The notes: generated from the letters alone by a model not told the origin. A DNA stretch of 64,000 nucleotides from Parabacteroides gordonii MS-1 = DSM 23371 (GCF_000969825.1 NZ_KQ033919.1:3546749-3610748), one strand, 5' to 3'; shown: positions 25,248-31,993, numbered from the stretch's first letter. Translations and numbers: made by a program.

Positions 25248-25320
25248 GGCCTGGTAGCTTAGTGAATAGAGCGTCAGATTCCGGTTCTGAAGGTCGAGGG
25301 TTTGAATCCCTCCCGGGTCA
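25248..25320 (+). tRNA. tRNA-Arg (anticodon CCG)
   Basis: All four arms fold: acceptor GGCCTGG/CCGGGTC (with G-U pairs), D-arm, anticodon stem TCAGA/TCTGA with loop TTCCGGT (anticodon CCG, codon CGG), and T-arm GAGGG/CCCTC with loop TTTGAAT. The discriminator is A and CCA is not encoded. The prophage begins directly downstream, so the 3' end may be the attachment site. Confidence 0.93.
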
Positions 25321-25335
25321 CAACTGAAAAATAAG

Positions 25336-25370
25336 AAGTCTTATAAACTAAAGGTTTGTAGGACTTTTTT
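25336..25370 (+). terminator. Terminator after tRNA-Arg
   Basis: A 13-base stem with two G-U pairs (25336-25348 with 25354-25366), 5-base loop TAAAG, then TTTT. Confidence 0.7.
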
Positions 25371-25378
25371 GTTTTCTG

Positions 25379-25402
25379 TTGGAACGTATTTTGGAACAAA
25401 AT
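25379..25402. repeat. Short repeats near the prophage left edge (possible attachment or integrase site)
   Basis: TTGGAAC occurs twice, at 25379-25385 and 25391-25397, 12 bases apart. The second copy lies in a perfect inverted repeat ATTTTG-GAA-CAAAAT (25388-25402). Paired short repeats beside a tRNA are the usual form of tyrosine-recombinase arm or core sites. No integrase is seen, so this is only a candidate. Confidence 0.35.
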
Positions 25403-25432
25403 GTGTTTTTTAATGAAAATAGGAATGCTGAT

Positions 25433-25879
25433 TTATATTTCGTAATCATCCATGTTTAAATAATCGTCTGGATCATCCCAATGTGAAATACCTAATATTT
25501 TTCCTGTTTTGGAATCTTCCAGTAAAACATATTTGTCCCCGTCGATATGTATTGTATCCGGGAATGATGCTATCATTGCTTTAGCTTTATCAATATTGAA
25601 TACAGGGCATTCGATAATATCAAAACGTTCTATTTCCCTTTCTAGTTGTTTGAGTAGTTCTTCCTTATCGACTTTCCAGAACTTCATTTTTTTGTTTGTA
25701 AACTTACCAAATGAGTACCAAAATTTAAAAGCACTAGCCGGACATGAATTTTGTGGACCGATTGCATTAAGTTTACGGCATCCCCAACCCGGACAACGGT
25801 TATTGACCCAGCAGTGATGTTCTTTGTCCTCTGAACGTGTATATTGACTGTAACAGATGGCAATAGAGCGGTTATTCAT
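25433..25879 (-). CDS. Hypothetical Cys-rich prophage protein
   Basis: From ATG 25879 the protein has 148 residues. Its N-terminal third carries several Cys and His (CYSQY, HHCW, CPGWGCRKL, SCPAS) that could bind a metal. The C-terminal half is acidic with a long helix and ends in a DDPDDYLNMDDY tail. I do not recognise a family. A longer frame starts at 25915, but ATG 25879 overlaps the stop of the upstream regulator gene by 8 bases, the usual coupled arrangement. It is the last gene of the leftward lysogeny arm and so may be expressed in the lysogen. Confidence 0.6.
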   Translation of the reverse strand: MNNRSIAICYSQYTRSEDKEHHCWVNNRCPGWGCRKLNAIGPQNSCPASAFKFWYSFGKFTNKKMKFWKVDKEELLKQLEREIERFDIIECPVFNIDKAKAMIASFPDTIHIDGDKYVLLEDSKTGKILGISHWDDPDDYLNMDDYEI

Positions 25880-26135
25880 TAAACATTTTTCCTTTTCCGG
25901 TAAATATATATTCAAGATTTATATTGTACCGCTCGTATGCCATGCGAATAGCATACAAGGGTACATTCATTGTGTTTTCAATCTCCATACGGTATATGTT
26001 AGAGGATGCGAGGCCGACGGACTCCGCAAATTGTTTTTTTGTTTTTATTTTCCTTAGTCCGATCAGCTGGTACATGATAGCCAGGAACCGGTCGGTTATA
26101 ATCCTGTTTTCTGTAATCTTCTCGTTCGCTAACAT
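25872..26135 (-). CDS. HTH (XRE-like) regulator in the lysogeny arm
   Basis: The 87-residue protein from ATG 26135 contains a helix-turn-helix: KTKKQFAESVGLASSNIYRME (a Cro/CI-type recognition helix region). The remainder is a short C-terminal helix and the tail NLEYIFTGKGKMFNE, which recalls the end of HTH domains in Bacteroidetes repressors. It has no peptidase domain, so it is more like a Cro-type or accessory regulator than the main S24 repressor encoded further upstream. The frame could extend to 26168 but that adds 11 unsupported residues. Confidence 0.75.
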   Translation of the reverse strand: MLANEKITENRIITDRFLAIMYQLIGLRKIKTKKQFAESVGLASSNIYRMEIENTMNVPLYAIRMAYERYNINLEYIFTGKGKMFNE

Positions 26136-26177
26136 ATTCTTAGTTTTTATATAGGAGATATAAAGCATTGCATCTAC

Positions 26178-26549
26178 TTATAGTATATATTCACCTTGAT
26201 GAGTAAATCCTGCAACTTTTGTTATTGACTTGTCTAGTGAATATTTTCTTTTTATTAGGTATTTAGTATTGTCTTCTTTTTTCTTAACAACGTATTCATG
26301 CGTTATATCCCAATAAGTAGTACCGTTGTTAGGGGTTTTACTTTCTATCAACTCGCTCCAACTTAAAGGATTGTAATAAATTGGATAATAATTCTTGGAA
26401 TATTCGATTATTACATTTTGTGCTTTTTCTAACCTTTGTTCTGGAGTTAGAGTCATGATATCGATCGTTTTTTCAACTTCTATGGACTCCTTTTTTTCGC
26501 ATCCTGCAAAAAGGAACAATAACAGTAATGTATTTAGTATTTTAATCAT
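26178..26549 (-). CDS. Prophage lipoprotein, 123 aa, unknown
   Basis: The long frame reaches 26681, but the only sensible start is ATG 26549, which gives MIKILNTLLLLFLFAGC, a clear lipobox. The mature part is about 106 residues, with a helical EKTIDIMTLTPEQRLEKAQ segment and a C-terminal beta-rich region. I do not recognise a family. It starts 4 bases after the stop codon of the other lipoprotein gene, so both are probably expressed together from the repressor transcript, that is, in the lysogen. Envelope proteins made by lysogens often block superinfection, but no evidence here shows that. Confidence 0.65.
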   Translation of the reverse strand: MIKILNTLLLLFLFAGCEKKESIEVEKTIDIMTLTPEQRLEKAQNVIIEYSKNYYPIYYNPLSWSELIESKTPNNGTTYWDITHEYVVKKKEDNTKYLIKRKYSLDKSITKVAGFTHQGEYIL

Positions 26550-26553
26550 CACA

Positions 26554-26961
26554 TCACTTCTTTTTAATAGCCATGCCTTCCACATAGATATAATCAAGGT
26601 ATATACCGTCGTATATTGCATGATATTTAAGACCAATAATGCCGTTTGCACCTTTGCTGACAGCATCTTTATATATGGCATCTATACCATCTGTGTATGT
26701 TGCCCTTCTGCGATTGGATGGAAATGGATTTTCTTTCGACTTGTGTTTTTTTGCCCACTCTTTGTCCTCTCCACTATATATAATAGTATATACAGATGCT
26801 ACTGGCTCATAGTTGAATGATACGGATGAAGCTTCTGTCATAAAAAATCCTTCTTTTGTGTATTGACTATAATCAATACTTCCTGTTTCAACATAATAGC
26901 TTCTAGTGACACAGCTAGATAATGCAATAATGGTCAGTAATAGTAAAAATGTTTTCTTCAT
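26554..26961 (-). CDS. Prophage lipoprotein with YbjQ-like C-terminus
   Basis: The 135-residue protein has a lipobox (MKKTFLLLLTIIALSSC). Its C-terminal stretch, DAVSKGANGIIGLKYHAIYDG followed by a hydrophobic strand, resembles the YbjQ/UPF0145 heavy-metal-binding-like fold, where 'A-x-x-x-GANA(V/I)VG(V/L)' is conserved. The likeness is partial and low-confidence. It lies between the S24 repressor gene and the second lipoprotein gene in the leftward arm. Its location, lipid anchor and co-expression with the repressor make a lysogenic-conversion or exclusion role a reasonable guess. Confidence 0.65.
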   Translation of the reverse strand: MKKTFLLLLTIIALSSCVTRSYYVETGSIDYSQYTKEGFFMTEASSVSFNYEPVASVYTIIYSGEDKEWAKKHKSKENPFPSNRRRATYTDGIDAIYKDAVSKGANGIIGLKYHAIYDGIYLDYIYVEGMAIKKK

Positions 26962-27028
26962 TTTGTGAAATGTTTAATTAGTGATTTTTATTTAGGCACT
27001 TCTATGCCATGTTTTTTCTCATATTGTT

Positions 27029-27760
27029 TTACTTATTCTTTTGTTGTTTGACCACATTGAATAGTTGCGCTATATCTCTGAGGTCCACCGTAAAGTCTGG
27101 ATAAATCGGATTGAAGGAATGACAGGTAATTATTCCTTTTTCAACATCATGGTCAACTATTTGTTTGAGTACAATACCATCTGTCTTATGTACGATGACG
27201 AATGCATCCCATGCGTTGATATGTAATTTGCTTTTCCAGTAATCACAGCCTATTTCCCGGCAAAGCAAAATATCCCCTTGTTCATAGCTGTGCTTCATAC
27301 CGTCGTCCATGCTGTCTCCTCTGACTTCAAAGCTGATGTACTTACCTTTATATTCTTTGTCAACAATCCACGGGATTTTAGGAAGTGTTTCAATGTAGGC
27401 TACGTCAGCCCAACCCATCATATAGCCAGCTTGTGCATATTGGTTGACGAGCGGAACCATCATGATACCTCCATTAATTATTTGTATGGCTTCATTTTGT
27501 TTAGAAGTAATATGTTTTTCCCCTATCCCTGAAACAATCCAGTTTGTATTTATATCAAACTTGTTAGATATGTCTGATATTATGGTTGAAGATGGAACAG
27601 GATATTTTCCAGTTCTTGAATCAATTTTGAATAATCTATTAACTTTTTGTGCACTTGTATACCCCAAAGCTAGAGAAAATGCAGTGACATTTCCTTTTGT
27701 TTGATCGTCTATTATTTCTTTAATGCGTTGATTAATAGCTGGTAATTCAATATTATCCAT
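27029..27760 (-). CDS. CI/LexA-like repressor with S24 peptidase domain
   Basis: The 243-residue protein has an N-terminal HTH (about 20-70: FSLALGYTSAQKVNRLF) and a C-terminal S24 domain. The catalytic Ser lies in FEVRGDSMDDGM and the Lys in DGIVLKQI, the serine-lysine dyad of self-cleaving LexA/CI repressors. It would keep the prophage silent and be inactivated by RecA filaments after DNA damage. A paired operator lies directly upstream at 27797-27834, overlapping the rightward promoter. The layout is that of a classical genetic switch. Confidence 0.92.
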   Translation of the reverse strand: MDNIELPAINQRIKEIIDDQTKGNVTAFSLALGYTSAQKVNRLFKIDSRTGKYPVPSSTIISDISNKFDINTNWIVSGIGEKHITSKQNEAIQIINGGIMMVPLVNQYAQAGYMMGWADVAYIETLPKIPWIVDKEYKGKYISFEVRGDSMDDGMKHSYEQGDILLCREIGCDYWKSKLHINAWDAFVIVHKTDGIVLKQIVDHDVEKGIITCHSFNPIYPDFTVDLRDIAQLFNVVKQQKNK

Positions 27761-27796
27761 ATAATATGTTTTATAGCATATGAGTTGTGATCTAAA

Positions 27797-27834
27797 ATGT
27801 TTGATTATTTCTTTGTTTTAAATCAAACATGTTT
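27797..27834. promoter_or_regulatory. Candidate repressor operators
   Basis: ATGTTTGAT (27797-27805) and its exact complement ATCAAACAT (27822-27830) form an inverted repeat with a 16-base spacer, and AAACATGTTT (27825-27834) is a perfect 10-base palindrome. They overlap the -33 box and precede the -7 box of the rightward promoter. The S24 repressor is the likely ligand. Confidence 0.6.
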
Positions 27835-27842
27835 TACATTTG
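27812..27842 (+). promoter_or_regulatory. Rightward early promoter of the prophage
   Basis: TTTG (27812-27815), 19-base spacer, TACATTTG (27835-27842). This is a full Bacteroidetes promoter in front of the early genes starting at 27945 and is overlapped by the candidate operators. Confidence 0.7.
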
Positions 27843-27887
27843 CAATGTGATTAACAACAAACAATAATCACAATACAAAGTAAATAG

Positions 27888-27895
27888 CAAATATA
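27888..27895 (-). promoter_or_regulatory. Candidate leftward promoter for the repressor transcript
   Basis: TATATTTG on the minus strand, embedded in GCAAATATAAGAAAAGT (27887-27903), which recurs exactly at 39031-39047 before tRNA-Val. A transcript from here would run through the operator into the repressor gene. No clear -33 box is found at the right spacing. Confidence 0.4.
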
Positions 27896-27944
27896 AGAAA
27901 AGTAAATAACCTGATATAGTCAATTTGATAAAAAAGTAAACGAT

Positions 27945-28079
27945 ATGAGTAACAAGATTGAACTAATGAAAGCGGAAATTGAAACTTTAGTAAGCATGAC
28001 AGAAGAAGAAGCATGCAGAGAGTATAACGTTGATAGCAAAGTAGAGGCTGTTCAGTACATTATTGATTTCTGGGTGTAG
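27945..28079 (+). CDS. Small early protein, 44 aa
   Basis: ATG 27945 to TAG 28077-28079 encodes a 44-residue acidic helical peptide, starting MSNKIELMKAEIETLVSM and ending VQYIIDFWV. It is the first frame after the rightward promoter. I do not recognise a family. It is short, but position, an A-rich leader and a tight link to the following gene support it. Early phage proteins of this size are often anti-repressors or host-takeover factors; no motif decides this. Confidence 0.55.
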   Translation: MSNKIELMKAEIETLVSMTEEEACREYNVDSKVEAVQYIIDFWV

Positions 28080-28092
28080 GAAGGAGGTAGCC

Positions 28093-28392
28093 ATGAATGA
28101 ATTAAGAGATATTTTAAAGATGGTACAAGTGGTACAATGTGAATGTTTCGGAACGGAAATCACAATAGCAATATTCACCAACCAGAAATATTTTTCAGTC
28201 CATGTACAACGTGCCGATCGGGATTATGAGGTTGTCTATTCAGACAAATTCTATTCAACTGAAACATTGGCAATAAACACGAAGAAGTTTGCTGGATTGT
28301 ATGCATTTGTTGTCGATGAAATTTTTGGTATTGGATATACATTGATAGGAAACAAATTTGCCAAAGTAGAAAACCGCTGTGAAGCTGGCTAA
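28093..28392 (+). CDS. Hypothetical early phage protein, 99 aa
   Basis: I start at ATG 28093, preceded by a strong GGAAGGAGG Shine-Dalgarno site (28079-28087), which is unusual for Bacteroidetes host genes but seen in phages. The longer frame to 28063 has no such site. The protein is mixed alpha-beta with a central VHVQRADRDYEVVYSDKFY region and no membrane segment or known motif. It is the last protein gene before a 372-base non-coding stretch. Confidence 0.65.
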   Translation: MNELRDILKMVQVVQCECFGTEITIAIFTNQKYFSVHVQRADRDYEVVYSDKFYSTETLAINTKKFAGLYAFVVDEIFGIGYTLIGNKFAKVENRCEAG

Positions 28393-28437
28393 TGATTGAC
28401 TAAAATAAGGTTCAGCCGGGTGAGAATCCCGGCACAC

Positions 28438-28515
28438 GGGCGGTCAGTAATCTGGGATGAAACATTACAGAGTGCGCACGATGTAAAGAGGCTGGTTCGA
28501 TACCGGCACCGTCCA
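28438..28515 (+). tRNA. tRNA-like element with non-canonical anticodon arm (possible pseudo-tRNA)
   Basis: A 7-base acceptor stem GGGCGGT/ACCGTCC (28438-28444 with 28508-28514), discriminator A and an excellent T-arm (loop TTCGATA) are present, plus a D-stem GTAA/TTAC. The middle does not form a 5-bp anticodon stem with a 7-base loop; the best stem TTACA/TGTAA leaves a 12-base loop that contains the palindrome GTGCGCAC. The total length, 78 bases, is slightly long. I cannot assign an anticodon. It may be a decayed or modified phage tRNA. Confidence 0.4.
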
Positions 28516-28649
28516 CATTGAAAACGATCTTTGACGTACTACGAGATATGATATGTAACCGTTAAGGCATGAAGGCACGCTGGTTACGAGTAAATAACCC
28601 ACTAAATGAGTCTGCGATATGAAGGAGAGAACACCAACTTAGAGCAGGC

Positions 28650-28740
28650 GGTCACAAGTGTAGCGGAGTAAACAAAATTATTTGACAATATATTCATTTT
28701 TCTGCCAGGCTTGTTACCGGGTTCGACTCCCGGTTGACCA
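28650..28740 (+). tRNA. Possible degenerate tRNA with long variable region (TTG anticodon candidate)
   Basis: The 3' end has a strong T-arm (ACCGGG/CCCGGT, loop TTCGACT). The acceptor keeps only 5 paired bases, GGTCA (28650-28654) with TGACC (28735-28739). A good D-arm (TGT/ACA with a GG-containing loop) follows the 5' end. A 17-base arm with one mismatch would give loop ATTTGAC, anticodon TTG (Gln). The variable region is 25 bases long and unpaired. It is either a decayed gene or not a tRNA. Confidence 0.3.
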
Positions 28741-28764
28741 CACAAATCAATAATAAAATTAATT

Positions 28765-29019
28765 ATGACTACACAAGAAGCAATTGAATTTATCCGTATA
28801 AACAAACAGTACGGAGATAAAAAGGCCATATGTGAACTAGCTGGTGTATCACACCAGACATTTAATACTATGATGAAACATGAGAAAGGCCCTGATGAAG
28901 AGAAATGGTATGATGCCGAATACAAAGTATTGTGTGAGGCTGTCGCATATCTAAAACCAAAAGTTGTTCAACGCAAAAAGATGGCGGAGGAACTTAAAAG
29001 AAAACTTGCACAGATATGA
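28765..29019 (+). CDS. Small HTH DNA-binding protein
   Basis: The 84-residue protein contains a helix-turn-helix at about residues 18-40 (KKAICELAGVSHQTFNTMM), where a short turn is followed by a recognition helix. The C-terminal part is a basic helix (KPKVVQRKKMAEELKRKL). It is likely an early transcription regulator acting on phage promoters. The stop codon overlaps the ATG of the next gene (ATGA). Confidence 0.7.
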   Translation: MTTQEAIEFIRINKQYGDKKAICELAGVSHQTFNTMMKHEKGPDEEKWYDAEYKVLCEAVAYLKPKVVQRKKMAEELKRKLAQI

Positions 29020-29354
29020 TTCCGCTTACCGCTTCGGAAACTGATGCAGTACTTTACCTGGCCGAACATGAGGTTGTAAAGATTGCTGCCGATAAGCGCT
29101 GTGTATCGGAACATACCGAAAAAAATCAAATTAAATCGGCAATGGCTAAACTGGGTGTAACTACCCAGATTGGATTGATAAAAGAATTCTTCCGGTTGAT
29201 ATACGGAGTTGAATTTAACCTAAAGGATGCCCGGCAATTAATGGCTTCATGTTTACTAATCCTTTTTCTTTCAACATTGAGTGGAACAGAACAGTTAACA
29301 TGCCGAGTTAGGAGGGTGAGAAGGAATGAAGTTGAATTTTATATGGCTGCGTGA
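29016..29354 (+). CDS. LuxR-type HTH protein with C-terminal hydrophobic segment
   Basis: The 112-residue protein begins like a LuxR/GerE helix-turn-helix: LTASETDAVLYLAEHEVVKIAADKRCVSEHTEKNQIKSAMAKLGV with a VSEHT recognition-like stretch. A hydrophobic segment (MASCLLILFLSTL, about residues 81-93) follows and could be a membrane span. Such HTH-plus-TM proteins are known from Bacteroides mobile elements, with no firm role. It overlaps the neighbours by 4 bases upstream and 1 base downstream, so it is translationally coupled. Confidence 0.7.
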   Translation: MIPLTASETDAVLYLAEHEVVKIAADKRCVSEHTEKNQIKSAMAKLGVTTQIGLIKEFFRLIYGVEFNLKDARQLMASCLLILFLSTLSGTEQLTCRVRRVRRNEVEFYMAA

Positions 29355-29656
29355 TGCAAATAAATCAAATAATTCAAATGACGCAAAGTGATTTAGAGAC
29401 TGTAGTATCTGGATTGCTGTCAGAAAAGGCAAAAGCAGAAGTATATGAGCGCTATTATAGTGTTTTGATACCTGCTTCATGGGTCGCAAAAATTCACGGT
29501 ATAAGTTATCAGACAGTATTCCGGTATATCCAACGGGGATTGATAACACCAGAAGAACGAAACAGCCGTGATGAACATTATTTATTTCGGTTGTCTGATG
29601 TATTGAAGATGGATTTTAAACTACTGCAAAAACAACTAAGGAGGAATACTATATGA
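29354..29656 (+). CDS. Excisionase/MerR-like HTH protein
   Basis: The 100-residue protein begins MQINQIIQMTQSDLETVV. The second half has a winged-HTH pattern, LIPASWVAKIHGISYQTVFRYIQRGLITPE followed by FRLSDVLKMDF, as in excisionase (Xis/helix_turn_helix_17) proteins that bend DNA at attachment sites. A GTG three bases upstream (29351) gives one more residue; ATG 29354 overlaps the previous stop codon by 1 base. An excisionase without a visible integrase would be consistent with an integrase at the missing right end, but a transcription role is equally possible. Confidence 0.65.
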   Translation: MQINQIIQMTQSDLETVVSGLLSEKAKAEVYERYYSVLIPASWVAKIHGISYQTVFRYIQRGLITPEERNSRDEHYLFRLSDVLKMDFKLLQKQLRRNTI

Positions 29657-29823
29657 AACTACTATTATCATTCTTATTCTTTTTCCTGTCTTTCGGATGC
29701 TTATTTCTTGTGTGTAACGCAGATAAATGGGAACCTGGAAATGTCTTTTTCTGGGCGTGTGTATTTGGAGTATCGGTCGTCGTGACGGAAAAACAATTGA
29801 AGGAAAAAGAGAATACTAAATAA
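29653..29823 (+). CDS. Small membrane protein, 56 aa
   Basis: ATG 29653 to TAA 29823 encodes 56 residues. Two hydrophobic stretches are present, LLLSFLFFFLSFGCLFLVC (a likely membrane helix or signal) and VFFWACVFGVSVVV. The C-terminus is charged (TEKQLKEKENTK). A good Shine-Dalgarno site AGGAGGA lies 10 bases upstream, and ATG overlaps the previous stop codon. It is probably a real small inner-membrane protein of the phage early region. I do not recognise a family; a role in superinfection exclusion or lysis timing is only a guess. Confidence 0.6.
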   Translation: MKLLLSFLFFFLSFGCLFLVCNADKWEPGNVFFWACVFGVSVVVTEKQLKEKENTK

Positions 29824-29850
29824 TATTACTAACAAATTAATTTTCAAGCT

Positions 29851-30801
29851 ATGAGTTTATTCAAACAACCTTCCGAACTGGAAGTTTCTACAACAATCAA
29901 AGCGCTGATCTACGGACAGCCAGGTCTTGGTAAGTCAACATTAGGTTTGTCTACTCCTTCTCCGGTATTATTGGATTTTGATGGAGGTGTAAAGCGTGTG
30001 AATGGCGCTTTTCAGTGTCCGACGTTACAGGTGAAAAATTGGGACATGGTGATTGAGGCATTGCAGGAAGATTTATCTCCATTTAAAACAATCGTTATTG
30101 ATACTGCCGGGAAGATGTTGGATTTTATGTCTGTCTATATTATTAAAAACGATCCGAAGATGGGCCAGCGTGATGGCTCCCTTTCTTTAAAAGGCTATGG
30201 AGTTCGTAAGACAATGTTTATCAATTTTCTTTCTCAGTGTTCAATGATGGGAAAGAATTTGATTTTTGTCGCCCATGAACGGGAGGAGAAAGATGGAGAG
30301 AACCGGATTGTCCGTCCGGAGATTGGTGGATCATCTGCGGGGGACCTGATTAAAGAACTCGATTTGGTTGGTTACATGCAAGCGATTGGAAGTGAACGCA
30401 CGATTAGCTGGTCACCTACAGAGAAATTCTATGCAAAGAACACATGTAATCTCCCGCCCATGCAGAAGATACCAATCATTATTGATGCTTCTGGCAATGT
30501 TACCGGACAAAACATTTTCTTATCAAGTATATTCGATAGCTATCAGGCTTATTTGAAAAAGCAGGCAGATATCAGTAATGATTATGAGGCTTTGATTGAT
30601 GTGGTAAAGGAAAATGTAGAGTTGATTGTTGATGCTGATACCGCCAATGGTGTCACTGAAAACATGGGAAAGCTACAACATATTTGGGATAGCAAACTGA
30701 AAGCCGGTCTGATGATCCGGGATAAATGTAATAGCCTGGGATTAAAGTTGAACAAATTAACAAAGAAATATGAATCAGCCGATGCCGCAGCAACAGCTTA
30801 A
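29851..30801 (+). CDS. Sak4-like RecA-fold ATPase (AAA_24), phage recombination
   Basis: The 316-residue protein has Walker A GQPGLGKST (22-30) and a RecA-like Walker B around TIVIDTAGK. AAA_24/Sak4 proteins are single-strand annealing proteins that promote phage recombination together with an exonuclease. The C-terminal part (about 230-316) is helical and likely mediates oligomerisation. The nuclease gene follows with a 32-base overlap, so the two are made together. The family call rests on the Walker and AAA_24 patterns. Confidence 0.8.
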   Translation: MSLFKQPSELEVSTTIKALIYGQPGLGKSTLGLSTPSPVLLDFDGGVKRVNGAFQCPTLQVKNWDMVIEALQEDLSPFKTIVIDTAGKMLDFMSVYIIKNDPKMGQRDGSLSLKGYGVRKTMFINFLSQCSMMGKNLIFVAHEREEKDGENRIVRPEIGGSSAGDLIKELDLVGYMQAIGSERTISWSPTEKFYAKNTCNLPPMQKIPIIIDASGNVTGQNIFLSSIFDSYQAYLKKQADISNDYEALIDVVKENVELIVDADTANGVTENMGKLQHIWDSKLKAGLMIRDKCNSLGLKLNKLTKKYESADAAATA

Positions 30802-31570
30802 GTATAAATTCTACCCGTCTCTTTTAGATCAGTTTGAAAAGTATCTGCATGTGGATCGTGAGTTTGAGCATTTTTTCAATCAAGATCAGGAGACAGGAGA
30901 TTATAAAAAGACGTATGAAGAGATAGAGACTGAAATGAAACAGTCTCTACTCGACAGTATTAACCGGGTTCCGTTCGATTCAGAAGCCGCAGATAAGGGT
31001 ACAGCATTCAATGATATTGTTGATTACTTTATCCATAGAAAACCGGTAAGAACTCAGATCATAGAGGATATCAATGCTGATGTAGTTACAGCGACATACA
31101 ACAACAGAACATTTTATTTTTCTTATCGTTTCTGCTGTAAGGCAGCAGAATATTTTCATGGGTCTGTTAGCCAGTTATTTGTAAAAGCTGTTCTCCCTAC
31201 AAAATACGGAACCGTTGAGTTGTACGGATACATTGATGAACTGAACCGTAATAGGGTGTACGATATTAAGACAACTTCCCGGTATGAGTTTGGAAAGTAC
31301 TCAGAAGGTTGGCAACGACATGTGTATCCTTATTGCCTTATCTCTTCCGGTCTTGTTAAAGATATTGATTCTTTTGAGTACACTGCTTATCATCTGAAAG
31401 GAGGCACAAGCCGGACTCCTCTCATTACCGGAGTACAATACCCAGAACTTTATAAATACGATCATCAGCAAAGCCAGGGGCTATTAGCCCGGCATTGTGA
31501 AAGGTTTATTGAATTTTTGGAAGTGAACCGGGATCTAATCACTGATAAAAAGATTTTTGCTGAAATATGA
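30770..31570 (+). CDS. PD-(D/E)XK exonuclease, Cas4/RecB-like
   Basis: The 266-residue protein has the PD-(D/E)XK signature: Asp in GYIDELNRN followed by DIKTTS (D-x-K). The pattern AxDKGTAFNDIVD near residue 76 is the usual conserved His/Asp-containing helix region of RecB-type nucleases, and QRHVYPYCLI is the QxxxY-type motif of Cas4/RecB. The frame begins 32 bases inside the end of the Sak4-like gene, indicating a coupled exonuclease-annealing pair that would work like lambda exo-beta. Confidence 0.78.
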   Translation: MNQPMPQQQLKYKFYPSLLDQFEKYLHVDREFEHFFNQDQETGDYKKTYEEIETEMKQSLLDSINRVPFDSEAADKGTAFNDIVDYFIHRKPVRTQIIEDINADVVTATYNNRTFYFSYRFCCKAAEYFHGSVSQLFVKAVLPTKYGTVELYGYIDELNRNRVYDIKTTSRYEFGKYSEGWQRHVYPYCLISSGLVKDIDSFEYTAYHLKGGTSRTPLITGVQYPELYKYDHQQSQGLLARHCERFIEFLEVNRDLITDKKIFAEI

Positions 31571-31992
31571 AAACACGATTTGTCAAGGAACAAGGAGTAA
31601 TCAAGTGGCAAGGTCAGCCGATCGAGCTTCTCTTTAATCTTGTTGCCAACGGTGAATATACGCTTGAAATAAAGAAGAAAGTCAAGAAACGCACTGTTGA
31701 CCAAAATGCCCTCATGTGGATGTGGCTTACTTGTATAGAAGATGAAACAGGTACACTGAAACAAGATGTATATGAATATTACTGTAAAAAGTTCCTTTGG
31801 CGAAATGTATTCATTAATGGTAAAGAGGAAATTGTCGTCCGGACTACATCGAAACTTAATACGGCTGAAATGACTGTATTTCTCAACAAAGTACAGGCAG
31901 ATGCCGCTAGCGAATTCGGTATAAGGTTACCGTCTTCGGACGATCAATATTTCAACTCATTTACAAACAGGTATGAACACATAAGGTATTAA
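31567..31992 (+). CDS. NinB/Orf-like recombination mediator
   Basis: The 141-residue protein contains KKRTVDQNALMWMWLTCIED, which fits the NinB (lambda Orf) pattern 'RSxxQNxxYWxxL', and ends with a C-terminal region FNSFTNRYEHIRY. NinB binds single-stranded DNA and can replace RecFOR in phage recombination. The gene overlaps the exonuclease gene by 4 bases (ATGA), completing a Sak4-nuclease-NinB recombination set. Confidence 0.75.
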   Translation: MKTRFVKEQGVIKWQGQPIELLFNLVANGEYTLEIKKKVKKRTVDQNALMWMWLTCIEDETGTLKQDVYEYYCKKFLWRNVFINGKEEIVVRTTSKLNTAEMTVFLNKVQADAASEFGIRLPSSDDQYFNSFTNRYEHIRY

Positions 31993-31993
31993 G

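Larger units (their letters stand above)
28393..28764 (+). other. Non-coding region with tRNA-like hairpins
   Basis: No convincing ORF lies in these 372 bases. Three T-arm-like hairpins are present: GCCGGG/CCCGGC with loop TGAGAAT (28415-28433), GCTGG/CCGGC with loop TTCGATA (28491-28507), and ACCGGG/CCCGGT with loop TTCGACT (28716-28734). The second and third belong to tRNA-like units listed separately. GTAACC (28555-28560) can also pair with GGTTAC (28582-28587). The stretch may hold degenerate or unusual phage tRNAs or another small RNA. Confidence 0.6.

Noticed and set aside
28405-28470. Cobalamin riboswitch-like sequence (CCGGG...CCCGGC followed by ACGGGCGGTCAG)
   Set aside because: It vaguely resembles the CCGGTG..CCGGCACGG core, but the full B12 box and a downstream cobalamin gene are missing. 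The T-arm and acceptor pairing explain the bases better.
29354-29656. Integrase or transposase for the prophage
   Set aside because: The protein is only 100 residues with an HTH; it lacks the Arg-His-Arg-Tyr set and is at most an excisionase.
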